In this document: piece after piece, positions 1 to 8,021 of the stretch
Position numbering within the stretch: the stretch's first letter is position 1
How the letters are laid out: every line of letters starts with the position of its first letter
From: JBJFGR01 sp051892875
GTDB taxonomy: Bacteria; Pseudomonadota; Gammaproteobacteria; Enterobacterales; Succinivibrionaceae
Direction of reading: 5' to 3'
DNA length: 33,366 nt
NCBI GenBank assembly: GCA_051892875.1
Contig: JBJFGR010000132.1
Span: 1-33,366, forward strand
Program-made: the position numbers and the translations under genes
Notes under the pieces: model-generated
Told to the model about the DNA's origin: nothing
Databases searched by the model: none
Seen by the model: only the letters and a program-made list of their open reading frames with translations

Positions 1-4
1 AGAC

Positions 5-49
5 TTAGGAATTTTTAGATGAGGAATGTGTCCAAGAAATCATCCGCAT
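5..49 (-). other. possible 14-codon leader ORF of the gene to the left
   Basis: On the minus strand an ATG at 49 opens a 14-codon frame (MRMISWTHSSSKNS) that stops at 5-7. An AAGGAG SD sequence lies at 60-65, ten bases upstream. In many gammaproteobacteria rho follows trxA and is preceded by a leader, so this may be the start of the rho 5' region. The rho gene itself is outside the window and the peptide does not match any leader I can recall. An ORF this short could be chance. Confidence 0.22.
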
Positions 50-118
50 CCCCCCATCACTCCTTTTTATAATGAATATACTTCGTTTTTTATCATTCTT
101 GATAGACACTATCCGTCA

Positions 119-161
119 TAGCTAATTGGTTATTAACTATTACCTAATTAGCTAGTTTTTT
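119..161 (+). terminator. strong hairpin with T-run, plus-strand orientation
   Basis: TAGCTAATT at 119-127 pairs with AATTAGCTA at 146-154. Three further pairs (GGT with ACC) extend the stem past a one-base bulge. Six T follow at 156-161 on the plus strand; the minus strand has no T-run after the stem. It therefore reads as an intrinsic terminator for transcription arriving from the left on the plus strand, although the adjacent gene trxA is on the minus strand. Confidence 0.5.
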
Positions 162-170
162 CTTATATCT

Positions 171-497
171 TTAATTTAATGCTTGTTCAATAAATTCTTT
201 TAATTTATTTTTATTTAAAGCACCTTCCTGTTTGGCAACTAATTCACCATTTTTAAATAATAATAATGATGGAATATTTCTAATTCTGAATTTAGTAGCA
301 TTATCTTTTGATTCATCAATGTTTATTTTGACAAAGTGGATATTTTGCACATCTTTTGCTAAATCTTCAATAATTGGGGCTAACATTCTGCATGGTCCAC
401 ACCAAGGGGCCCAAAAATCAACAAGTACAGGTTTTTCATTGTTTAAAACTATTTCATCAAATTCTGCATCATTAATTTCTTTTACAAATTCACTCAT
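171..497 (-). CDS. trxA: thioredoxin 1
   Basis: Cytoplasmic thiol-disulfide reductant that is reduced by thioredoxin reductase and keeps protein thiols reduced. The 108-residue protein is a single thioredoxin fold with the active site WCGPC at residues 32-36 and the cis-proline segment IPSL later, matching the family length. Two ATG codons are adjacent (500 and 497). The second is preferred because the AGGAG SD is about six bases from it but only three from the first, and MSEF fits the family N-terminus. It is divergent from gppA. In E. coli rhlB lies between the divergent trxA and gppA; here it is absent. Confidence 0.96.
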   Translation of the reverse strand: MSEFVKEINDAEFDEIVLNNEKPVLVDFWAPWCGPCRMLAPIIEDLAKDVQNIHFVKINIDESKDNATKFRIRNIPSLLLFKNGELVAKQEGALNKNKLKEFIEQALN

Positions 498-530
498 CAT
501 TTACTCCTAAGCCGGTGCGATAAAAAAATT

Positions 531-559
531 TTGATACAATATACTATTAGGTGTATATT
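531..559 (+). promoter_or_regulatory. sigma-70 promoter of gppA-crcB-polA
   Basis: TTGATA at 531-536 and TATATT at 554-559 are separated by 17 bases, and a TG lies just before the -10 box. The predicted start near 566 is about 25 bases upstream of the gppA ATG, and the element sits in the trxA/gppA divergent gap. Confidence 0.55.
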
Positions 560-590
560 ACTTTTCAGAATTAATAATAGAGTATTTTAT

Positions 591-2096
591 ATGAATAGTA
601 AAGCTTTTCAGTTGTATGCTTCGATAGATTTAGGTTCAAATAGTTTTAATATGCTAATTGTTAGATACGTTGAAGGTTCCATAAGAGTAGTATCTAAGAT
701 TCGAAGAAGAGTAAAATTAGCAAGTGGTTTAGATAAAAATAATTATTTATCTGATGAGTCAATTGATAGAGCTTTAGATTGTTTAAAATTATTTGCAGAA
801 CAACTTCGAGATATACCACGTAAAAATGTAATAATAGTAGGAACTGCTACATTGAGGTTAGCTACTAATTCTGATGTTTTTTGTAAAAAAGCAAACTTAA
901 TTTTAAATAATGATATAAAAATTATATCAGGGGAAGAAGAAGCAAATTTTATATACAATGGAGTTATAAATACAACTGCAACCCATAATAAGTTATTAGT
1001 AATAGATATTGGTGGGGCGAGTACTGAGTTAATCTTAGGTGAAGGAGAACGTATACACGTTTTAAATAGCACTCAAATGGGGTGTGTTTCATGGTTGAAC
1101 AGATATTTTAAAAATGGACAGATAACGCAGAATAATTTTATAGATGCGATAAATAAATCTAAAGAAATATTAGCTCCTATTATGAATGATTACCTTTCAT
1201 GTGGTTTTGTTGATTGTGTTGGTGCTTCTGGAACAATTCAATCTTTGTATGAGATACTATTATCTGATGGTAATTCAGGGGTGGTAACTTTAAGTAAACT
1301 ATATGAGTTAAAGCAAATTTGTATTGATTCAAAGAATCTTTTTGATTTAAAAATTTATAATTTGACGCCTGAAAAATTATCTGTTTTTCCATCTGGAATA
1401 TCTATTTTAATATCAATATTTGAGACATTTAATATAGAAAAAATGAGTTTATCTGGAGGAGCTTTAAGAGAAGGTTTAATTTATTACTTAATAGATAAAG
1501 ATTTTAATTATGAATCAAATGTAAGAAGTAGAACATTGAATAGTCTAATAAATAGATATCAATTAGACAAAAGTCAATGTTATAGGGTAAAGAATTATGT
1601 TCATGTTATTTTCAACAATAATGAAAAAATTGCTTTGAAATTAAGAGAGTTTTTACCAATAATTGAAGCAGCTTGTATATTATATGAAATAGGTCAATGT
1701 ATTGATTATAAGAATTCAAATAAACATGCTTATTATATTATTAACAATATTTCAATGCATGGATATACTCAATCTGAAAAGAAATTAATCGCAATGTTAC
1801 TCTTAAATCAAAAGGATCATATACATATAGATGTATTGAAAGAACAAGATGCTGTGGCTATTAATATTGGTTTAGTTCTTATATGTTTTTTTAGAATAAT
1901 ATTGATAATTTGTGTAAGACGTAATAAAGATATATTTCAAGAAAACATTATATTTCTTTTAGATAATGCCGAGAATTTTATATTGAAATTCCCTAAAAAT
2001 TGGTTTGCTAATAATTATTTGCGTTATACTTTGTTGCAAGAAGAAATTTTTAAGCAACAACAAATTGGTAGAAAGTTGGAGATAATTGAGTGTTAA
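591..2096 (+). CDS. gppA: guanosine-5'-triphosphate,3'-diphosphate pyrophosphatase (Ppx/GppA family)
   Basis: Converts pppGpp to ppGpp and may also act on polyphosphate, linking it to the stringent response. The 501-residue protein has the ASKHA phosphate-binding elements: IDLGSNSF near residue 12, SGEEEA near 124, and DIGGASTEL in the middle. A C-terminal HD-like helical region follows. Similarity runs along the whole of E. coli GppA, including the GGALREGL and VRSRTL segments, so GppA is preferred over Ppx. The reading frame extends 20 codons upstream to a TTG, but the ATG at 591 fits the family N-terminus (LYASIDLG) and lies downstream of the promoter. The stop overlaps the crcB start (TAATG). 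Confidence 0.92.
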   Translation: MNSKAFQLYASIDLGSNSFNMLIVRYVEGSIRVVSKIRRRVKLASGLDKNNYLSDESIDRALDCLKLFAEQLRDIPRKNVIIVGTATLRLATNSDVFCKKANLILNNDIKIISGEEEANFIYNGVINTTATHNKLLVIDIGGASTELILGEGERIHVLNSTQMGCVSWLNRYFKNGQITQNNFIDAINKSKEILAPIMNDYLSCGFVDCVGASGTIQSLYEILLSDGNSGVVTLSKLYELKQICIDSKNLFDLKIYNLTPEKLSVFPSGISILISIFETFNIEKMSLSGGALREGLIYYLIDKDFNYESNVRSRTLNSLINRYQLDKSQCYRVKNYVHVIFNNNEKIALKLREFLPIIEAACILYEIGQCIDYKNSNKHAYYIINNISMHGYTQSEKKLIAMLLLNQKDHIHIDVLKEQDAVAINIGLVLICFFRIILIICVRRNKDIFQENIIFLLDNAENFILKFPKNWFANNYLRYTLLQEEIFKQQQIGRKLEIIEC

Positions 2097-2476
2097 TGAA
2101 TAGTTTATTGGTTTTTTTGGGTGGGGGTATTGGTGCTTTTCTTAGGTTTTTAGTAATTTATTCTTGTTCTAAATATTTTGTATCTTCTTTTCCTTTTGGT
2201 ACTTTAATCGTAAATCTAATTGGTTGCTCTTTGATTGGACTTATAATGGGAGTGGGATATAACTATATGCAAGGTTCGCCTTCTGTAAAAATGCTAGTAA
2301 TAACGGGTGTTTTAGGAGGTTTTACAACTTTTTCATCATTTGCATTAGATTTCGCAAAACTTTGTCAAAACTTCCAAATAACAAATGCGCTTATATATCT
2401 TTTATCAAATGTAATTATAGGAATTTTATTAACCATAATCTTTTTAATAATTGGGCAGTATTTAACTTCAAAATAG
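2096..2476 (+). CDS. crcB: fluoride ion channel (Fluc/CrcB)
   Basis: Small inner-membrane fluoride channel that works as a dual-topology dimer and exports fluoride. The 126-residue protein has four hydrophobic segments and the signature GGFTTFSSF at residues 74-82, which carries the fluoride-lining phenylalanines and the central sodium-site threonines; a conserved Asn is at 40. Length matches E. coli CrcB. The ATG at 2096 shares a base with the gppA stop. A GTG two codons earlier (2090) is possible but less likely. No fluoride riboswitch is visible; it appears to be read with gppA and polA. Confidence 0.93.
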   Translation: MNSLLVFLGGGIGAFLRFLVIYSCSKYFVSSFPFGTLIVNLIGCSLIGLIMGVGYNYMQGSPSVKMLVITGVLGGFTTFSSFALDFAKLCQNFQITNALIYLLSNVIIGILLTIIFLIIGQYLTSK

Positions 2477-2485
2477 GAAAAAAAA

Positions 2486-5218
2486 GTGAATTATAACAAT
2501 CTAGTTGTTGTGGACGGTAGTAATTTTTTATATAGAGCATATTATAGTACATCTAAAGTTAATTTGCATAATAGTAAAAATATGCCAACAGGTGCTATTA
2601 AAGTATTTATTAATATGCTTTTAAAACTATTAAAAACGTATAAGAATTCAAGGTTTATTGTTGTATTCGATTCTAGTTCAAAGAGTTTTAGGAATACTCT
2701 TTATCCAGATTATAAAAATAATAGAAAACCAATGCCTGATGATTTAAAAATTCAAATTCATATCATACATGACTTTATAAAATCTCTAGGTATGAATATA
2801 TTGATAGTTGATGGAGTAGAAGCTGATGATGTTATTGGAACAATAGCAGCTGTAGTATCAAAATCAAGTTGTAGTTTGATTATTGCATCAGGTGACAAGG
2901 ACCTTACATATCTTGTAAATGATAAAGTTTCTGTTGTAGATACCATGAATGGGGTTGTTCTTAATAAAGAGGAAGTTACAAAAAAATTTGGAGTTCCACC
3001 TCACCTAATACGAGATTATTTAGCATTAAGAGGTGATTCTTCAGATAATATTCCTGGAATGCCTGGTATAGGTGATAAAATAGCAGCATTATTGCTTAAT
3101 ACTATTGGGGATATTGACACAATATTTTCAAATTTAGATGTTGTAGAAAATCTGAATTTTAGGGGGGCAAAAACATTTGCAAAGAAATTTATAGAAAATA
3201 AGGATATTGTATTTTTATCAAGAGAGCTAGCAACTATAAAATTAGATGTTATTTTACCTATAGATATATTTAATTTAACCGATATTAAACCTTCTTTGGA
3301 TAGCTTAAAGAAGATTTATACAGAATGTGAATTTTCAGATTTTAATAAACTTAAAGATTTTATTCTTCCTTATTTACAAGATTCCGAAAGTTTTACTACA
3401 GAAAATGATTCTGAAAAAGAATTATGCAATAAGGAAATATCATATAAATTAATTTCTGACGAACAATCATTAAAACAATTTTATAATCAAGTATGTGACT
3501 TCAAAACAACATCATTTTATATTCTTTGTAAAAGTACTAATATATTCGATTTTACTGTATATGGTGTATCATTTTTTGTTAATGGTATGTCTTATTATAT
3601 TCCTATAGCGCAAACGGATATTTTTTCAAATACGTTATCTTATGCGGTAGTTGAATCATATTTAAATAATATTTTTAGAAATCAAAATATCAAAAAGATT
3701 GCATATGATATAAAAACGAGCATGCATATTCTAAAAAAGTTGAATATTAACATTGTAAATAACTATGAAGATGTAATGCTAAAGGCTTTTAATATAAATA
3801 ATACCATTGATGTTTCATTAAATTATTTGCTTGAACGTTTTTTGAATATAAATTCTTTTTCTAAAAATGATTTATCTAATACTAAAGAAAAGAAATCAAT
3901 TGAAGAAAATGCTAAAAATTCATCAGTAATTGTTATGGAAATTGGTGAATTAGATAAAGTGTTAAGCAAGCTCTTAAAAAATGATGAAGCTTCATTCAGA
4001 TATTATTATGATATTGAATTACCTGTTGCGTATGTCGTTTATAAAATGGAACAGAATGGTGTGTTGGTTGATATTGAAAAGTTGTCTAATTTAAAAACAG
4101 AGTTAGAAAATAAATTAAATGTAATTAAGTCTAATATTTATAGTTTATCGAAGGAAGAATTTAATATTAATTCACCTAAGCAGGTTGCAGAAGTATTATT
4201 TATTAATCAAGCAATTCCATATCCATTAAAATCTAAACAAGGAAAATATTCAACATCTGAGGAAATATTGGCTCAGTTATCTGAAAATTATGAATTGCCT
4301 AAATTAATATTAGAATATAGAAAATTATCTAAGCTTATAAATACATACATTGATAAATTACCTCAAAAGGTAAATAGTTATACAGGAAGAATACACAGTA
4401 GATTTAATCAGATAGGAACAATAACAGGAAGATTTTCATCCGTAGATCCTAATTTGCAAAATATTCCTGTTAAAACATCGGATGGTGAAAGTATTAGAGA
4501 TGCTTTTGTAGCTCCTAGAGGTAAAGCTATTATTTCAGCAGATTATTCTCAAATAGAATTGAGAATAATGGCACATTTGTCTCATGAAACTAATTTAATT
4601 AATGCTTTTTGTTTGGGAAGAGATATCCATTCTGAAACAGCATCGCAAATGCATAATATTCCCCTTAGTGAAGTTTCGCAGAGTTTAAGAAGATCCGCAA
4701 AAGCAATTAATTTTGGATTAATGTATGGGATGGGGCATACAAAATTAGCAAAGCAATTAGGAATAGCACCAAGTGTAGCAAAGTGGTTTATAGAAAAATA
4801 TTTTGATAAATATCCTAAAGTTAGATGTTTTATTGAAAAAATTAAACAGTCTTTAGTTGAAAATGAATATGTTACAACAATAAGCGGAAGAAGAATATTT
4901 TTTAAAGGATATAATTCAGCTAATAAAAAAGAAAAAAGTGAAATGGAAAGAGCTGCGATTAATTCACCAATGCAAAGTAGTGCTTCTGAAATTATAAAGA
5001 AATCAATGATCTTAATTCAAAAATGGATTGATTCTTTAAATTCTGATTCGATTAAGATAATTTCGCAAATTCATGACGAACTCATTTTTGAAGTTGATGC
5101 AGAAAAAGTTTATGAATATGAAAAAGTTATTTCAGATATTATGTCTAACGTTGTGTTGATGACTGTTCCAATATTGGTGAATGTCAATCATGGTTCTTCT
5201 TGGAAAGAGGCTCATTAA
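2486..5218 (+). CDS. polA: DNA polymerase I, with degenerate 3'-5' exonuclease site
   Basis: Repair and Okazaki-fragment polymerase, 910 residues. The 5' nuclease domain (about 1-290) keeps VDGSNFLYRAYY, GVEADDVIG, SGDKD and GDSSDNIPG. The polymerase domain (from about 520) keeps SADYSQIELR, RRSAKAINFG and QIHDELIFEV, with the usual HxxxxW-AH type C-terminus. The central exonuclease domain is present in length, but its metal ligands are not: the FDTET motif reads F344 Y I346 L C348 K, and the position of E. coli D424 is S412. Proofreading is therefore probably absent. The start is GTG at 2486, with AGGA seven bases upstream. It follows crcB by nine bases and ends at a strong terminator. Confidence 0.96.
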   Translation: MNYNNLVVVDGSNFLYRAYYSTSKVNLHNSKNMPTGAIKVFINMLLKLLKTYKNSRFIVVFDSSSKSFRNTLYPDYKNNRKPMPDDLKIQIHIIHDFIKSLGMNILIVDGVEADDVIGTIAAVVSKSSCSLIIASGDKDLTYLVNDKVSVVDTMNGVVLNKEEVTKKFGVPPHLIRDYLALRGDSSDNIPGMPGIGDKIAALLLNTIGDIDTIFSNLDVVENLNFRGAKTFAKKFIENKDIVFLSRELATIKLDVILPIDIFNLTDIKPSLDSLKKIYTECEFSDFNKLKDFILPYLQDSESFTTENDSEKELCNKEISYKLISDEQSLKQFYNQVCDFKTTSFYILCKSTNIFDFTVYGVSFFVNGMSYYIPIAQTDIFSNTLSYAVVESYLNNIFRNQNIKKIAYDIKTSMHILKKLNINIVNNYEDVMLKAFNINNTIDVSLNYLLERFLNINSFSKNDLSNTKEKKSIEENAKNSSVIVMEIGELDKVLSKLLKNDEASFRYYYDIELPVAYVVYKMEQNGVLVDIEKLSNLKTELENKLNVIKSNIYSLSKEEFNINSPKQVAEVLFINQAIPYPLKSKQGKYSTSEEILAQLSENYELPKLILEYRKLSKLINTYIDKLPQKVNSYTGRIHSRFNQIGTITGRFSSVDPNLQNIPVKTSDGESIRDAFVAPRGKAIISADYSQIELRIMAHLSHETNLINAFCLGRDIHSETASQMHNIPLSEVSQSLRRSAKAINFGLMYGMGHTKLAKQLGIAPSVAKWFIEKYFDKYPKVRCFIEKIKQSLVENEYVTTISGRRIFFKGYNSANKKEKSEMERAAINSPMQSSASEIIKKSMILIQKWIDSLNSDSIKIISQIHDELIFEVDAEKVYEYEKVISDIMSNVVLMTVPILVNVNHGSSWKEAH

Positions 5219-5220
5219 AT

Positions 5221-5267
5221 AAAAATCTCTACTTTTGTGGTTACTACATTAAAGTAGAGACTTTTTT
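5221..5267. terminator. bidirectional terminator between polA and lpxH
   Basis: A 15-base arm at 5221-5235 starting AAAAATCTCTAC pairs with 5251-5265, with a loop of 15. On the plus strand the stem is followed by a T-run to 5267; on the minus strand TTTTTATTT follows the other arm. The right arm covers the last codons of lpxH and its stop codon, so the minus-strand terminator begins inside the gene. Confidence 0.85.
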
Positions 5268-5962
5268 ATTTCTACATAATTTTCATTAATTTCTATATAT
5301 GTATAGTATTTTTGTGTCCAATCTCCTGTGTCTAATATAGAAATATTTTTGTATTTTTGAAATTCAGAATTATGGGTGTGGCCGTGAATAACGTAGTCGC
5401 AATTATATTTCCTTGCATATTTATAGGTTTTATCTAGAGAAATGTATACTTTTGTGTTGTTTTTTAATTTAAAATTAATTTTACTATTTAAGCGAAGACG
5501 ATTAGCTAATTTAGATTTAAAATTTTCGGTAGTTATAAATTTGAATATTGTTTGCAAAAAAGATGATCTGTTTATTGCTCTGTAAATTTTATAAGATAAC
5601 TTTTCTTCACATAATTCATCGCCATGAACTAATAAAATTTTTTTTCCAAATTTGTTTAGTACGGTAATGTCTTTTAATAACTCAAAACCAAAAATTTTCG
5701 AATCTTTTTTTGATAAGAGAAAATCTCTATTTCCGTGAATAAAATATGTTTTTATATTCTTTGAATCTAATTCATGAACAATATCTTTTATTTGCTGGAA
5801 TAATGGATTGTTGTTATTAAAACTCACATAGTATTCAAATAAATCACCTAATATATATAACTCATCATCCTTTTTTAATTTTTTTAAAAAAAGAAAAAAT
5901 GAATTTGTTATAGAAGGTGTGTTTAATGATAAGTGAAGATCAGCAATAAAAAACGCAGACAT
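5249..5962 (-). CDS. lpxH: UDP-2,3-diacylglucosamine diphosphatase
   Basis: Cleaves UDP-2,3-diacylglucosamine to lipid X and UMP, the fourth step of lipid A synthesis, at the inner face of the inner membrane. The 237-residue metallophosphoesterase keeps the dimanganese ligands: DLH at 8-10, GDLFEYYV near 40, GNRDF near 79, HGDELC near 114 and HGHTH near 195. Length fits LpxH and excludes LpxI or LpxG. It follows ppiB by six bases on the same strand, presumably as one transcript. Its last six codons are also half of the shared terminator stem with polA. Confidence 0.95.
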   Translation of the reverse strand: MSAFFIADLHLSLNTPSITNSFFLFLKKLKKDDELYILGDLFEYYVSFNNNNPLFQQIKDIVHELDSKNIKTYFIHGNRDFLLSKKDSKIFGFELLKDITVLNKFGKKILLVHGDELCEEKLSYKIYRAINRSSFLQTIFKFITTENFKSKLANRLRLNSKINFKLKNNTKVYISLDKTYKYARKYNCDYVIHGHTHNSEFQKYKNISILDTGDWTQKYYTYIEINENYVEIKKSLL

Positions 5963-5968
5963 AAAATA

Positions 5969-6469
5969 TTACTTACTAATTATTATTTCTAAAATTGTTA
6001 TTGTTTCACGTGGAACATCCGAATATGGTCCAATTTTACAAGTTTTCTCGTTTTCTATTTTGTCAACAATTTCTTTTCCTTTAATAACTTCACCAAAAAC
6101 ACAATATCCCCATCCTTGTAAAGACTCTTCAGTAAAGTTTAAAAAATCATTATCATTTGTGTTTATAAAAAATTGCGTTGTTGCTGAATGTGGAGCTGAA
6201 GTACGTGCCATTGATATGGTATATTTTTTGTTTTTTAAACCGTTATTAGCTTCATTTTTTATAGGACTATATAGTGATGGTTTTGCTTTTAAAGAACTAT
6301 ATAAACCACCACCTTGAATCATAAAACCTTTAATAACTCTATGAAAAATAGTATCTTTATAAAAGTTTTCTTTACAGTACTTTAAAAAATTTTCACAAGT
6401 TAGAGGGGCTTTATCTGTATACAATTTGATAGTGATATCGCCTAGAGAAGTACGAATAATAGTAATCAT
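5969..6469 (-). CDS. ppiB: peptidyl-prolyl cis-trans isomerase B, cyclophilin type
   Basis: Cytoplasmic cyclophilin that catalyses prolyl isomerisation. The 166-residue protein carries FHRVIKGFMIQGG, PIKNEANNGLKN, MARTSAPHSATTQFFIN and SLQGWGYCVFGEV. Together these hold the catalytic Arg, Phe, Met and Gln and the substrate-binding Trp of the family. There is no signal peptide, so PpiB rather than periplasmic PpiA. The start was taken at 6469 because GGAG lies about six bases upstream and the N-terminus then matches PpiB. The ATG four codons earlier (6481) has no SD. It is the first gene of a two-gene run with lpxH and is divergent from cysS. Confidence 0.94.
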   Translation of the reverse strand: MITIIRTSLGDITIKLYTDKAPLTCENFLKYCKENFYKDTIFHRVIKGFMIQGGGLYSSLKAKPSLYSPIKNEANNGLKNKKYTISMARTSAPHSATTQFFINTNDNDFLNFTEESLQGWGYCVFGEVIKGKEIVDKIENEKTCKIGPYSDVPRETITILEIIISK

Positions 6470-6499
6470 AGTAAACTCCATAATGAATATTTAATTTTA

Positions 6500-6505
6500 A
6501 TTCTA
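6500..6505 (-). promoter_or_regulatory. possible extended -10 for ppiB-lpxH
   Basis: On the minus strand TGATAGAAT forms a TGn-extended -10 (TAGAAT at 6505-6500), about 31 bases upstream of the ppiB start. No convincing -35 box is seen. In AT-rich DNA such matches are common. Confidence 0.3.
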
Positions 6506-6593
6506 TCATAAAATATCATTTATTTACTATTAAGAGTTTATAATCAAAGAAAAAATATCTTTTATATGAATATTCTGAATATTTATTGTAAAA

Positions 6594-6614
6594 TGTATTA
6601 GGACATTTAATACA
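6594..6614 (+). repeat. inverted repeat upstream of cysS
   Basis: TGTATTA (6594-6600) and TAATACA (6608-6614) are perfect inverted arms around a seven-base loop, 24 bases before the cysS ATG. An overlapping alternative pairing, AAATGT with ACATTT, shares the same bases. It could be a leader hairpin or a repressor site. The AT-rich sequence makes chance likely. Confidence 0.35.
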
Positions 6615-6638
6615 ATATTTGAGTTAGGTTTTTTTATT

Positions 6639-8021
6639 ATGCTAGAAATATACAATTCATTAACACATAAAAAAGAGGTTTTTAAGCCTATTGTTGAAAA
6701 CAAAGTAGGCATTTATGTGTGTGGTGTTACTATATATGATTTATGTCATATAGGACATGGTAGAACCTTTGTTTGTTTTGATACTATTGTTCGTTATTTG
6801 CGTTACTTAGGATATGATGTAAAGTATGTAAGAAATATAACAGATATAGATGATAAGATTATAAAAAGAGCTAACGAGAATAAAGAGTCATGTAAAAATT
6901 TGACAGATCGTTTAACTGTAGAAATGTATAAAGATTTTGATGCATTAAAGATATTAAGACCAGATATCGAACCAAAGGCAACAGAACACATTAATGAAAT
7001 TATTGAGATTATTAGTAAATTAATGGAAAATGGAAATGCGTATATTGCCACAAATGGCGATGTTATGTTCTCAATTGAAACATATAAAAATTATGGTTGC
7101 TTATCTGGTCAAAATTTAGATGAATTGAAAGCTGGAATCAGAGTTGGTATAGATAAAAACAAGATAAATCCATATGATTTCGTATTATGGAAAATGTCAA
7201 AAGAAGGTGAGCCTAGTTGGGATTCTCCTTGGGGAAAAGGTAGACCTGGATGGCATATTGAATGTTCGGCGATGAATTCACGTTATTTGGGTACTACTTT
7301 TGATATTCACGGAGGTGGTTCTGATTTAATGTTTCCTCATCATGAAAATGAAATTGCCCAAAGTTGCTGTGCTTGGAAGTCTGAATATGTTAAAACTTGG
7401 ATGCATTCAGGTATGGTTATGATAAACAAAGAAAAGATGTCAAAATCTTTAGGTAATTTTTTTACAATAAGAGATTTGTTAGATCAATATGATGGTGAAA
7501 CTTTGCGCTATTTTTTGATGAGTGCACAGTATCGAGGTCAATTAAATTATTCTAAAGAAAATATAGAGCAGTCAAAATCTGGTTTGACTCGTTTGTATAC
7601 AGCTTTAAGAGATCTTCCTAAAGGTATTGTTATAAAAGATTCAAAGTATGAGCATGATTTTAAAGCTGCAATGGATGATGATTTTAATACACCTCAAGCA
7701 TACGCTGTTTTATTTGATTTAGCAAAAGAAATTAATTCAAAAAAGGTATCTGATCCTGAATATGCTAAAGACTTAGGTGAAACTTTGAGGTTTTTAGGAG
7801 GAATATTAGGTATATTAACCCTAGACCCGAATGAATATTTAAAAGGAACAAATAACGATAACTCTTTTGAAGTAGAGTATATTAATGACTTAATTCGTCA
7901 AAGAAATAATGCAAGAAGTTCAAAAAATTGGGCATTAGCTGATGAAATGCGACAAAAATTAAGTGATTTGGGAGTTGTTATTGAAGATGGTCCTAATGGT
8001 ACGACATGGAGAAAAAAATGA
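6639..8021 (+). CDS. cysS: cysteinyl-tRNA synthetase
   Basis: Class I aminoacyl-tRNA synthetase that charges tRNA-Cys. The 460-residue protein matches the family length. It has the ATP-site motif HIGHGRT at residues 37-43 and KMSKSLGN in the second half. The zinc ligands that discriminate cysteine are in place: C28, the Cys in WHIECSAM, and the His/Glu of PHHENEIAQ. The ATG at 6639 is preceded by TTAGG. The gene overlaps pyrE by four bases (ATGA), so the two are probably co-translated. It is divergent from ppiB. Confidence 0.97.
   Translation: MLEIYNSLTHKKEVFKPIVENKVGIYVCGVTIYDLCHIGHGRTFVCFDTIVRYLRYLGYDVKYVRNITDIDDKIIKRANENKESCKNLTDRLTVEMYKDFDALKILRPDIEPKATEHINEIIEIISKLMENGNAYIATNGDVMFSIETYKNYGCLSGQNLDELKAGIRVGIDKNKINPYDFVLWKMSKEGEPSWDSPWGKGRPGWHIECSAMNSRYLGTTFDIHGGGSDLMFPHHENEIAQSCCAWKSEYVKTWMHSGMVMINKEKMSKSLGNFFTIRDLLDQYDGETLRYFLMSAQYRGQLNYSKENIEQSKSGLTRLYTALRDLPKGIVIKDSKYEHDFKAAMDDDFNTPQAYAVLFDLAKEINSKKVSDPEYAKDLGETLRFLGGILGILTLDPNEYLKGTNNDNSFEVEYINDLIRQRNNARSSKNWALADEMRQKLSDLGVVIEDGPNGTTWRKK

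Noticed and set aside
2096..2476. Fluoride riboswitch before crcB.
   Set aside because: crcB starts on the last base of gppA, leaving no room for a leader, and the gppA leader is too short and lacks the motif.
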